Source of the DNA: Agarilytica sp045430345
Lineage (GTDB): Bacteria > Pseudomonadota > Gammaproteobacteria > Pseudomonadales > Cellvibrionaceae
Direction of reading: 5' to 3'
Assembly (NCBI GenBank): GCA_045430345.1
Contig: JAILXT010000002.1
Coordinates: forward strand, 248,001 to 312,000
Length of the DNA: 64,000 nucleotides
Under the pieces are notes generated by a model. That model saw nothing but the letters and a program-made list of their open reading frames with translations, was not told the origin of the DNA and made no database searches. Positions within the stretch are counted from its first letter, which is position 1. The number at the start of each line of letters is the position of its first letter. Positions 36,202-44,370 of the stretch are shown piece by piece. Made by a program: the position numbers and the translations under genes.

Positions 36202-36855
36202 TTAAAAATTAAGTTTTTCTTTGAGCGATTTCAAATGCTCAAGGTTGCTTTCTTTATCTAATCTTTTTTCTGTTTTCTCGGGAAGCGCTAATTTTGATGG
36301 TGATTCATAGCGGTGACCGAGCAATATGTTGTGACATATCTCCTCATAATTCTTTTTGAATATCGGGAAAGCAACGGATTCATTGTTGTTTTGTAAAAAA
36401 TACCAATCGCTGTTCTTTCCGGCATGGTACACCGCCGGGTGACTCCATTTAACATTGGTCTTTGGCGAGGGCGCACGGCAGGCTTCAATATAGGCGGCGT
36501 GTGCTTCCGGTAAGTCTGGATTTAATTGCTTTTCACAGTGCTTGATCATCGTGGCGAGCGTGGGCAAAAACTCACTGGTTTCGATTACCGATTTCGTGCC
36601 TTTTAACACGATGTCGGCAGAGAATCGTGAAAGGGAGTCCAGCCATAAGCGTTTTGCGATAGAGACATCTTGCTCACTCGGAAAGGCTTTATAGTACTGG
36701 TTGTGATAATTGCGTTTAAGAATGGCAAATACTTGGTTTATCGCGTTTGCGCGTTCCCCGCTATCGCTGGTTTCAGTTTGCCCAGCTGGTGTCGCTAAGT
36801 TCTTCTTCAATGCTAGTATTCCGAGTAGAGCGTAAGTTGTTTGCTGTCGTATCAA
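36202..36855 (-). CDS. Replication protein P-like (lambda P family)
   Basis: The basic protein of about 200 residues has 'INQVFAILKRNYHNQYYKAFP', then 'RLWLDSLSRFS' and 'EFLPTLATMIKHCEKQ'. The LW...F...FLP...C pattern resembles the replication protein P family, the DnaB helicase loader of phage lambda. The gene overlaps the upstream DnaT-repeat gene. The longest start is a TTG at 36855 without a ribosome-binding site; a TTG at 36810 with a shorter overlap is as plausible, and neither is strong. Translational coupling to the DnaT-like gene is likely. No phage genes are nearby, so this looks chromosomal. Confidence 0.75.
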   Translation of the reverse strand: MIRQQTTYALLGILALKKNLATPAGQTETSDSGERANAINQVFAILKRNYHNQYYKAFPSEQDVSIAKRLWLDSLSRFSADIVLKGTKSVIETSEFLPTLATMIKHCEKQLNPDLPEAHAAYIEACRAPSPKTNVKWSHPAVYHAGKNSDWYFLQNNNESVAFPIFKKNYEEICHNILLGHRYESPSKLALPEKTEKRLDKESNLEHLKSLKEKLNF

Positions 36856-38104
36856 TCGTTTGTTGATGACGAGCTGCCCAAGTGCGTTTTACATGTTGTA
36901 AAAATTTACTGTTCCACGACCGATGTAATTCGTTGCGTTCCCGCCAGTACAAAATAAATTCGGGCACAAGTTCGTGCGCAAAATTACCGTCGATATTGGC
37001 GAGCTTTAGAATGTCGTACACATCCGCAGAAGGTTGCCAATTCTGCGGAATTAAGGTGGCTTCTGTGCTGCTATCAAGCGCATGCTGGAATCGGTGCCAT
37101 TGCAGCCGAACATGTTTTATAAAAAGGCTGTTCCAGGTATTGGAGCGCATGCCTTTTTCTTGCCAGTAAATACGAAATTCTGGGATGGCATCATCAATAA
37201 AAGACAGGGGGATTTCAGATTTAGTTGTCATCACTTCAACCGCGTCCTGAGAAGGCTGCCAGCTATCGAGCATGGCGATTTGTTCGTGAGATACGTTGCG
37301 TTTACTTTCCATGTCAGACCAGTGTGACTGCACGCGTTGAATAAATTTTGAATCCCAGGAAAGATGTTGTTCGCCGGTGGCTTGCCAGTAACTAATAAAT
37401 TCGCGTATCTGGTCCAAAATAAATTGCTTGGGAATACGGCGGCCGGTCAGGTCTTCAACACTCTGCGTGTTGGGTTGCCAATTCGATGGAATGGGTGTGG
37501 CTTTTTGTCGGCGTTGTTCTTGTTCTTCAAAGCTGCGCCAGCGTGGAATCGTCCAGCTAATAAATTTCTGATCCCAGGAGCGTTGTGTTTCATTGCGCTC
37601 GCGCCAGTAGGCGACAAACTCTGGCACTTGCTGCATAGCGAAGGCGCTAGGGATGGCGAGTTGCCCTAGCTGAGCTAAGGTCGTGTCATTGGGTTGCCAG
37701 TTCGCGGCGATGAAGTTTTTGCCACGCGGATTTTGCTGTACTTGCGGTGGGCTTTGTCGCTGTTGTTGTGGCGCTGATGTTGAGGTCGGGGGTGTTGCGC
37801 TTTCGTTAAAAGCAAACTTAAATTTGTCATCCTGGGTGAGCGGTGCCGAGGCGATAAGGATGATGCCTTTTTCTCGTAGGTTGGTGCTTACTCTCTGCAG
37901 GTCTCGCAGATCCCAAAAGGGTAGCGCTTGTTGAAGCTTTTCACTCGAGAGAGAAAACCAGAGATAGCCGTTGTTCTGGACCGATTCGAGGTTTGCGCTT
38001 AAGTCCGCGAGGCAGGCGAGTAAAATCGACTCATCTAGGCCGACAGTAGCCGCGAGGGAGGGGTAAACGAGTATGGGTTTCTCGGGGATTAAGGAGCTTT
38101 TCAT
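36773..38104 (-). CDS. Protein with four tandem DnaT-like ssDNA-binding repeats
   Basis: The 443-residue protein has an N-terminal winged-helix-like segment (about 1-100) and a Pro/Gln-rich linker (102-130). Four repeats of about 57 residues follow, at about 134-190, 207-262, 281-337 and 354-409. Each begins (N/S)WQP and contains 'EF..YW' and 'W(N/D)S(K/L)F(I/L)', the DnaT-like single-stranded DNA-binding domain. The tail is short and polar. DnaT acts in PriA-dependent restart. Four copies is more than the single one of E. coli DnaT. It is upstream of, and overlaps, the P-like gene, suggesting a joint primosome or helicase-loading role. The promoter region is shared with a divergent gene. Confidence 0.82.
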   Translation of the reverse strand: MKSSLIPEKPILVYPSLAATVGLDESILLACLADLSANLESVQNNGYLWFSLSSEKLQQALPFWDLRDLQRVSTNLREKGIILIASAPLTQDDKFKFAFNESATPPTSTSAPQQQRQSPPQVQQNPRGKNFIAANWQPNDTTLAQLGQLAIPSAFAMQQVPEFVAYWRERNETQRSWDQKFISWTIPRWRSFEEQEQRRQKATPIPSNWQPNTQSVEDLTGRRIPKQFILDQIREFISYWQATGEQHLSWDSKFIQRVQSHWSDMESKRNVSHEQIAMLDSWQPSQDAVEVMTTKSEIPLSFIDDAIPEFRIYWQEKGMRSNTWNSLFIKHVRLQWHRFQHALDSSTEATLIPQNWQPSADVYDILKLANIDGNFAHELVPEFILYWRERNELHRSWNSKFLQHVKRTWAARHQQTIDTTANNLRSTRNTSIEEELSDTSWAN

Positions 38105-38308
38105 TTGCGCGTCACTTTACCATGAAACGCAGGGGTGGGCGACGTTGCATTGGCGGTAAATTGTTCAATCAGTGGCCGCAGTTCCGAGTGTTTGTGAACC
38201 GGGTTCAGCTCATAAAAAAAGAATGTGTGATAGCGTATATCAAAGTGGTTGAGCCATTCGACAAGCGCCAGTATTCCGCGTAAATTTATTCCCTCGCGAG
38301 GAAACCCT

Positions 38309-38794
38309 ATGTTTGCACCCAGTTTAGATAATGAAGAATCCCTTCAATTTTCACGCTTCGATACAGACCATTTGTTGTCTACGGCAGCGCGTAAGATTGA
38401 GCTAGAAGGCCAAGAGTGGGCGAGCGCGGAGCATTATGTACATGCCATGTTGGCGGCGAACGCGAGCCTTGCGGACCGGATTAAAAATGCAGGCAGTGCT
38501 CAGCAGGCATATGATCTGAACAAGCCGTGGTACAGAGCAAAAAAACGCGGCTGGAAAGGGTTGCGCCGTGTGTTGATGACCCGTGCACTCTACACCCTTG
38601 TGCAAATGTATCCTGACATTAAGGCCTATCTTATGGAGACAGGGGAGCAGAAGCTTTCAGAAACTTCTCTGTATGATCACTATTGGGGGGTGGGCCGTGA
38701 TTGGCGTGGCGAGAATATGGCAGGCCGCACGTGGATGGATGTGCGGAAAAAACTCCGTGAATTAGCGGAATCTCCAGATGAATTAGAGGATTAA
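38309..38794 (+). CDS. NADAR family protein (YbiA-like)
   Basis: The 161-residue protein has 'WASAEHYVHAMLA' near the N-terminus, 'GWKGLRRVLMTRALYT', and 'DHYWGVGRDWRGENM' with 'WMDVRKKLR' near the C-terminus, all features of the NADAR fold. Family members cleave N-glycosidic bonds: YbiA acts on damaged riboflavin intermediates, and some NADARs remove ADP-ribose from guanine. GAGGA at 38298-38302 sets the start at 38309. radA begins 1 bp after the stop, so the two are co-transcribed. Confidence 0.85.
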   Translation: MFAPSLDNEESLQFSRFDTDHLLSTAARKIELEGQEWASAEHYVHAMLAANASLADRIKNAGSAQQAYDLNKPWYRAKKRGWKGLRRVLMTRALYTLVQMYPDIKAYLMETGEQKLSETSLYDHYWGVGRDWRGENMAGRTWMDVRKKLRELAESPDELED

Positions 38795-38795
38795 T

Positions 38796-40157
38796 GTGGC
38801 AAAAGCAACATCGGCCTACGTCTGCCAGGACTGTGGCGCAGACTATACAAAATGGCAGGGCCAGTGTGCCGCATGTAATGCCTGGAATACCATGCAGGAA
38901 GTGCGCTTAGGCAAAAGCAAAGGCGCTGCTGCCAGTTTTCGTGGTTACTCTGGCGGCGAGCAAACAACGATTACGCCGCTCTCTGAAATCAACCTTCAAG
39001 AATTACCCCGTTTCTCTTCGGGTATGGAAGAGTTTGATCGTGTGCTCGGGGGTGGTTTTGTGCCCGGCTCAGTGGTCTTGATCGGCGGCCATCCTGGTGC
39101 TGGTAAGTCCACACTTCTCCTTCAGACCCTATGTCACCTCGCGCAGCAATGTGATGCGCTTTATGTGACGGGTGAGGAGTCACTTCAGCAAGTCGCAATG
39201 CGTGCTCAGCGTTTAGGACTGCCTGCGGACAAGTTGCAAATGCTTTCGGCGACCGATGTGGATATGGTGATCACGGGTGCGGAGCGTGTAAAGCCCCGCC
39301 TCTTGGTGGTGGATTCCATTCAGGTAATGCATCACAGCGATGTCCAGTCTGCGCCAGGGAGTGTTTCTCAGGTGCGTGAATCTGCAGCGCTATTAACGCG
39401 TTACGCGAAGCAAAGCTCAACGGTACTCATATTGGTGGGTCACGTTACGAAGGACGGCAGCTTGGCTGGCCCCAAGGTGCTGGAGCACATGATTGATTGC
39501 TCCATTATGTTGGAAGGCTCACATGACTCCCGCTTCCGCACGCTGCGGGGCAATAAAAATCGCTTTGGCGCCATTAACGAATTGGGCGTTTTTGCAATGA
39601 CCGAGCAAGGCCTTAAAGAGGTCTCAAATCCTTCCGCGATATTTTTACAGCGCTCCGACGAAGTGGCGAGCGGGTCCGTGGTGATGGTGACCTGGGAAGG
39701 TACGCGGCCCTTGCTGGTGGAGATTCAAGGCTTGGTCGATGACTCCAGTATGGGGAATCCACGCCGGGTGGCCGTGGGCCTTGAGCAGAACCGATTGTCG
39801 ATGTTACTGGCGGTATTGCATCGCCATGGCGGGGTAATGGTTGGGGATCAGGATGTGTTCGTGAATGTGGTGGGTGGGGTGAAAATCGTTGAAACAAGTG
39901 CGGATTTGGCCTTGTTGCTGGCTCTGGTGTCGAGCTTTCGAGATACCGCTTTACCCCGTGACCTGATCGTCTTTGGCGAAGTGGGCTTGGCGGGTGAGAT
40001 TCGCCCTGTGCCAAACGGTCAAGAACGTTTGAGAGAAGCCGCGAAGCATGGGTTCAAGCGCGCTATCGTGCCCGCGGGCAATGTGCCGAGGGAGTCCATT
40101 GACGGTTTCGAGTGGGTCGGGGTCAAAAAGTTGAGCGAGGCTTTGGAGGCGATCTAG
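38796..40157 (+). CDS. radA: DNA repair protein RadA
   Basis: The 453-residue protein begins at a GTG with AGAGGA six bases ahead. It has an N-terminal four-cysteine zinc finger (CxxC...CxxC), a RecA-like ATPase with Walker A 'GGHPGAGKST', the RadA-specific 'KNRFG' motif, and a C-terminal Lon-protease-like domain. RadA (Sms) processes recombination intermediates and drives branch migration from D-loops. The two PilZ genes converge, ending 9 bp away, as next to radA in pseudomonads. Confidence 0.96.
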   Translation: MAKATSAYVCQDCGADYTKWQGQCAACNAWNTMQEVRLGKSKGAAASFRGYSGGEQTTITPLSEINLQELPRFSSGMEEFDRVLGGGFVPGSVVLIGGHPGAGKSTLLLQTLCHLAQQCDALYVTGEESLQQVAMRAQRLGLPADKLQMLSATDVDMVITGAERVKPRLLVVDSIQVMHHSDVQSAPGSVSQVRESAALLTRYAKQSSTVLILVGHVTKDGSLAGPKVLEHMIDCSIMLEGSHDSRFRTLRGNKNRFGAINELGVFAMTEQGLKEVSNPSAIFLQRSDEVASGSVVMVTWEGTRPLLVEIQGLVDDSSMGNPRRVAVGLEQNRLSMLLAVLHRHGGVMVGDQDVFVNVVGGVKIVETSADLALLLALVSSFRDTALPRDLIVFGEVGLAGEIRPVPNGQERLREAAKHGFKRAIVPAGNVPRESIDGFEWVGVKKLSEALEAI

Positions 40158-40166
40158 AGGTTTTGT

Positions 40167-40505
40167 TTAGGGCTGCTCAGGCTTTGTCGCATCCTCGGCC
40201 TCGCTAATGAAAGCCTCTAAGTCTGCGCGGTTTTTTTCATTTGATGGGCGCCCCGTCATACCGAGGTAATGATCGCGCACGTGGGCGACCCAACCGTTTA
40301 ATTCAAACTGGAGCGTTTCCGTTTCGATGCGCAGTGAAATCTCATCTGCGCTCTTTAAATCATGTTCTTGAATAACGGCGATTAAAGCGCCGTTGCGCGA
40401 TATATTGAGTAAATGAGCCGCATACTGATTATTTGCCGTAATCAGCGTGGCGTACGCGCGGTGCGGTATGCGTTCTTCACTACGTCGATTCGACTCGTCA
40501 GACAT
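40167..40505 (-). CDS. PilZ domain protein
   Basis: From the ATG at 40505, 10 bp after the stop of the upstream PilZ gene, the product is 112 residues. It has 'RRSEERIPHR' (RxxxR) and 'NISRNGALI' (NxSxxG), so c-di-GMP binding looks possible. The C-terminal tail 'LEAFISEAED' is acidic. An upstream ATG at 40538 inside the neighbouring gene would add 11 residues. It forms an operon with the MapZ-like gene. No output domain is present. Confidence 0.82.
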   Translation of the reverse strand: MSDESNRRSEERIPHRAYATLITANNQYAAHLLNISRNGALIAVIQEHDLKSADEISLRIETETLQFELNGWVAHVRDHYLGMTGRPSNEKNRADLEAFISEAEDATKPEQP

Positions 40506-40515
40506 AAGCGCTTCG

Positions 40516-40884
40516 TTAATGGGGGAGGAGGAGTTCATCAAGCACACGTTCAGGCGCGTTAGGATCTTCCATATTCAGCTCAATGAGCCGCCTTAGATGC
40601 GTCATGCTCTCCATATCGATGCTGTCACATTGGAAGCCAAGTACTTGGGTGCTGCTGTGAGCAAAGTGGGTGCAAAGGGAGATGGTGGCGTCATCGGAGA
40701 GCTTGATTTCGACCGTTACTGGTTGGTCGGCTTTTAATTCATAGTCTTCAGGGGTTTCAATCAGCGCACCTTTCAAGGAGATATCGACCAGGTGCACATC
40801 GTAATGCTTATCATCTTGCGTGATAGCGGCATCACAGTCGAAATTGACGCGCGTATACCTTCTTCTTTCCTGTTGGTCGGTCAT
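40516..40884 (-). CDS. MapZ/PA4608-like PilZ c-di-GMP receptor
   Basis: The 122-residue PilZ protein has 'ERRRYTRVNFD' (RxxxR), 'DISLKGALIE' (DxSxxG) and a C-terminal helix 'SMTHLRRLIELNM'. The whole resembles P. aeruginosa PA4608 (MapZ), including its position next to radA. MapZ binds the chemotaxis methyltransferase CheR1 in response to c-di-GMP and so ties c-di-GMP to receptor methylation. By analogy this protein may link the c-di-GMP enzymes seen here to chemotaxis; that is inference. Confidence 0.82.
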   Translation of the reverse strand: MTDQQERRRYTRVNFDCDAAITQDDKHYDVHLVDISLKGALIETPEDYELKADQPVTVEIKLSDDATISLCTHFAHSSTQVLGFQCDSIDMESMTHLRRLIELNMEDPNAPERVLDELLLPH

Positions 40885-41091
40885 GAGTGACTACCTGAAT
40901 GGTTGCGGATGCCTATAAGTTTAGTCATCGAAATCGTTCCTCTCCATTGAATCGACAACAAATAATTGTAAATCTGGCACTAAAAACGGCGGAACGGGAA
41001 TGATTGGCGGTGCCTTTAGCCCATAGTGTTCTACGGTGAATGGGGTAGATCCCAGTGTGGCGGTGGTTTGTGGCGCTTGAACCTGTATTCA

Positions 41092-41823
41092 ATGTTGCTT
41101 AGGATGCAAAGCCTATTCAATCAATACCAAACGGATTTCCACGCGTTGATTACAGAAACTCGCCGAACCATTGAAACGCCAGAGGGGGCCGAACTGCCCT
41201 TGGTGCCTGCAGGAGTGGGAGCGCGTATATCGGCATTCGTTATTGATTTCTTCATCAAGCTTGGGATTAGCATCGCCTTTTCTGTTGTGCTGGGTTTTTT
41301 CGGTCGCGCGGGGATGGGCATCTTTCTCATTTTCTATTTTCTGATCGAATGGTTTTACCCTGTTGTCTTCGAGGTTTGGTGGCATGGCCAAACGCCGGGC
41401 AAGATGCGGCTTAAGCTTGCAGTGGTGAATGATGACGGTACGCCAGTTACTTTCGCTGCATCCTTGATTCGTAACCTGTTAAGGGTTGTGGATTTTATGC
41501 CCTTCGCCTATATCGCCGCGCTTTGCTCAAGTGTGATTAACAGCCAGTTTAAACGTATCGGTGATCTAGCCGCAGGCACGGTCGTTGTCCATGTGTATGA
41601 AAAACGCAGTATTCCCGCGATTAATGTAGAGGGGGTAAGGCCAGTGCCCAACGACTTCACCACAGAGGAGCAAAGAGTATTGTTGGACTTTGCAGAACGG
41701 GCGTCTCAGTTGTCTGTTCAGCGGCAGGAAGAGTTGGCCAGTATTTTATCGCCCGTGATCGGGTCTAAAAATCCGGTGAAGGCCATTAAGCAAATGGCAG
41801 GTGGTTTGGTGGGTGAGCGATGA
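41092..41823 (+). CDS. RDD family membrane protein
   Basis: The protein of about 243 residues has the RDD domain: 'PAGVGARISAFVIDF' (family Arg and Asp), membrane helices at roughly 50-75, 80-105 and 145-165, and 'QFKRIGDLAAGTVVV'. The C-terminal 70 residues are soluble. It starts a six-gene operon; its stop overlaps the next start (ATGA). Starts at 41092 or 41104 are both possible, and no clear ribosome-binding site decides. The longest frame from 41026 adds residues unlike the family. Confidence 0.85.
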   Translation: MLLRMQSLFNQYQTDFHALITETRRTIETPEGAELPLVPAGVGARISAFVIDFFIKLGISIAFSVVLGFFGRAGMGIFLIFYFLIEWFYPVVFEVWWHGQTPGKMRLKLAVVNDDGTPVTFAASLIRNLLRVVDFMPFAYIAALCSSVINSQFKRIGDLAAGTVVVHVYEKRSIPAINVEGVRPVPNDFTTEEQRVLLDFAERASQLSVQRQEELASILSPVIGSKNPVKAIKQMAGGLVGER

Positions 41824-42794
41824 AGCAGGGCCAGTTTGAACATCTTTATGCTGATACATGGAAACGTTTTGACGATGTTTTAACGGCGTTAGAGGCGAGT
41901 CGTTTTCGTCGTGACATTGAAGGCAGTGAACACTACGGGCAAATGTATCGACGTATTTGTCATTTCCATGCCATTGCCAAAGAGCGAAATTACAGCAGTT
42001 TTTTAGTGGATCATCTAAGTGACCTTGTCGTCCGTGGTCATCAACATTTTTATCAACGCCGTACACATTTTGCCGCAGATTTTCTTAGATTTTTTGTGGT
42101 GGAGTTTCCCCGCCTTGTCCGCCAAGAGCAAAAATATTTTTGGTGGGCCTCTGCAATTTTTTATCTGCCTGCGTTGTTGATTGTGATAGCGATCGTATTT
42201 CAACCGGACCTCATTTATACCGTGATGGACCCTGCCCAAGTCGCAAATATGGAAGAGATGTACGATCCAGAAAACAAAATATTAGGCAGTGCGCGTGACG
42301 CGGAAACGAATTGGCATATGTTTGGTTATTACATCAATAACAATATTGGTGTTTCATTTCGGACCTTTGCTTCGGGTCTGTTGTGGGGCATAGGATCGTT
42401 ATTCTTTTTAATCTACAACGGGGTTGTGTTGGGTGCGGTGTCTGCACATATGGCAAATATTAATTTTGAAGACACGTTTTTTACATTTGTTATCGGACAT
42501 GGCAGTTTTGAATTAACCGCAATTGTGATTTCTGGTGCAGCAGGAATAAAACTTGGTTTTAGTTTGCTGTTTCCCGGTCAGTTAAGTCGTAAAGAGTCGT
42601 TAGTTGGTGCCGCACATATTGCCATAAAGTTAGTGTATGGCGTGATCATGATGTTAATTGTTGCGGCATTTTTGGAAGCATTTTGGTCGTCCAACAATAT
42701 TTTTATGCCCTGGCAAAAATACCTCGTTGGCGCGGCTTTATGGAGTTTGGTTGCTGCGTATCTTATTTTAGGTGGGCGTCGTATTGGATCTTGA
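41820..42794 (+). CDS. Stage II sporulation protein M-like membrane protein
   Basis: The 324-residue protein has a soluble N-terminal helical part (about 1-100) and about six membrane helices. The regions 'NNIGVSFRTFASGLLWGIGS' and 'FVIGHGSFELTAIVISGAAG' are the SpoIIM/UPF family core. In Bacillus SpoIIM helps the DMP peptidoglycan complex; in non-sporing bacteria its homologues sit in MoxR/DUF58 operons with no defined role. The ATGA overlap with RDD and the 23-bp overlap with the next gene indicate one transcript. Confidence 0.88.
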   Translation: MKQGQFEHLYADTWKRFDDVLTALEASRFRRDIEGSEHYGQMYRRICHFHAIAKERNYSSFLVDHLSDLVVRGHQHFYQRRTHFAADFLRFFVVEFPRLVRQEQKYFWWASAIFYLPALLIVIAIVFQPDLIYTVMDPAQVANMEEMYDPENKILGSARDAETNWHMFGYYINNNIGVSFRTFASGLLWGIGSLFFLIYNGVVLGAVSAHMANINFEDTFFTFVIGHGSFELTAIVISGAAGIKLGFSLLFPGQLSRKESLVGAAHIAIKLVYGVIMMLIVAAFLEAFWSSNNIFMPWQKYLVGAALWSLVAAYLILGGRRIGS

Positions 42795-44370
42795 TAAGCT
42801 TGCAGTAGAAATTCGTCCTCGGACCCCATGGGAGGCGGCCGACCTGGGATTGCTAATGGCAAAACGCTGGTGGTGGCCACTTACCAAAATTTGGTTGGTT
42901 ATGGTGGTGCCGCTTTTTCTCCTGCTATCGTTTTTACCGCTAGAGTGGTTGTGGTTGCAATACGCTATTATTTGGTGGTTGAAGCCCATCTTTGAGCGGG
43001 CGCTTTTGGATTTTATGAGCTTGTCTGTATTTGGTGATGAGCCGTCTACTCGGCGAGTATTCAATAACTTTAGTCGTGTGGCGTTTCGTCAGTTTTTTGC
43101 AAGTGTCCTTTGGCGTCGCTTAAGTCCAAGTCGTTCATTTGATTTACCGGTATTGCAGCTGGAAGGTTTAGCAGGAAGTGATCGCTCATCTCGCATGGCG
43201 GTGTTGCATCGTGAAGGGACTTCACAGGCAAATTCTCTGACAATGTATGGCGCTTCTATCGAAGTGTGCCTCAGTCTTGCTGTGGTGGGGCTGGTATTTA
43301 TGTTTGTGCCCAACGAATTTGATATTCCCTGGAGTGAGTTGTACCTAGAGCAAAACTCCCGGGGGATAATGTTGATCATTAACTCCCTATCAGTCATTGC
43401 GGCAACGTTTGTTGCACCGTTCTATGTGGCATCTGGATTTTCACTCTACCTAAACCGGCGCGTAAATCTTGAGGGGTGGGACATAGAAATCGCTTTCCGA
43501 AAAATAGTACGTAAGCGAGAAGAGTCGAAACAAGGAGCGCAAAAGCAGCGTAAGGTGCTCGGTGGTGTGGCTGCTGTTACGTTTGTCGGTTTGTTATCTG
43601 TCGTAACCCTATCCTTTCCATCTCACGTTATCGCTCAAGATGCCTTCGATCAATCCCATGATTATGATACGAGTAATCATGCGGCAGATCGAGAAAAAGA
43701 CCTCATTGTCAATATCAAACATGATGAGGTGTTTAATGTACGTGAGATCCGCAAGAGTAGAACAATCCCTTGGGATTTAGATTGGTTGATTCCTGAGTTT
43801 AATGCAGACACGGAAAAACCTCCGCCAAACCTTGAATGGTTAAAGACGGCGATTGCGCTCATTGTACAATTTTCCGAATGGATATTATGGGTTGCCGTAA
43901 TTTGTTTGGTTTTATACGTTGTATTTAAATACCGTCATTGGCTGCAACGCTTTTATATTGCAATTCCTCAGCCTCGGTCGCGGCGTGTACCTACGGTCCT
44001 CTTTGGGATGGACGTTACTGAAGAATCATTGCCAAGTAATGTGGGCGAAAGCGCAGAGTCGTTGTGGGGAGAGAACCGTCATCGGGACGCTTTGTCATTA
44101 CTTTATCGGGCTTGTTTGGCGCAGCTTATCATTCGCGGCGCAGACCTCAATGACGGTGACACCGAACGTTTTTGTGTGAAAAAAGCAAAACGTATCTATC
44201 AAGATCAACGCTTACCTTTGCATGCGGTGGAATACTTTGAAGGGCTAACGCGGTTTTGGCAGCGTTTAGCATACGGTCATTTGGTATTAGAATCGGATCA
44301 GGTTTTGGCTTTGTGTCGAAACTGGGAGTCGGTGTGGTGCCATAATGATTCGGATGGTGTAGCTCAATGA
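42772..44370 (+). CDS. DUF4129 domain membrane protein
   Basis: The 532-residue protein begins at a GTG with AGG ahead, overlapping the upstream gene by 23 bp. It has about six hydrophobic segments (about 40-75, 155-185, 200-225, 275-300 and 360-385) and an extracytoplasmic segment at about 300-360. A cytoplasmic C-terminal DUF4129 domain follows, with 'SLWGENRHRDALSLLYRACL' and 'EYFEGLTRFWQRLAYG'. The function is unknown. It is the third gene of the MoxR/DUF58 operon, overlapping the next gene by ATGA. Confidence 0.85.
   Translation: MGVVLDLDKLAVEIRPRTPWEAADLGLLMAKRWWWPLTKIWLVMVVPLFLLLSFLPLEWLWLQYAIIWWLKPIFERALLDFMSLSVFGDEPSTRRVFNNFSRVAFRQFFASVLWRRLSPSRSFDLPVLQLEGLAGSDRSSRMAVLHREGTSQANSLTMYGASIEVCLSLAVVGLVFMFVPNEFDIPWSELYLEQNSRGIMLIINSLSVIAATFVAPFYVASGFSLYLNRRVNLEGWDIEIAFRKIVRKREESKQGAQKQRKVLGGVAAVTFVGLLSVVTLSFPSHVIAQDAFDQSHDYDTSNHAADREKDLIVNIKHDEVFNVREIRKSRTIPWDLDWLIPEFNADTEKPPPNLEWLKTAIALIVQFSEWILWVAVICLVLYVVFKYRHWLQRFYIAIPQPRSRRVPTVLFGMDVTEESLPSNVGESAESLWGENRHRDALSLLYRACLAQLIIRGADLNDGDTERFCVKKAKRIYQDQRLPLHAVEYFEGLTRFWQRLAYGHLVLESDQVLALCRNWESVWCHNDSDGVAQ

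Noticed and set aside
41008..41024. Sigma-54-like box TGGCGG...GC before the RDD operon
   Set aside because: The GG-to-GC distance is off by one base, which is not tolerated by sigma-54.
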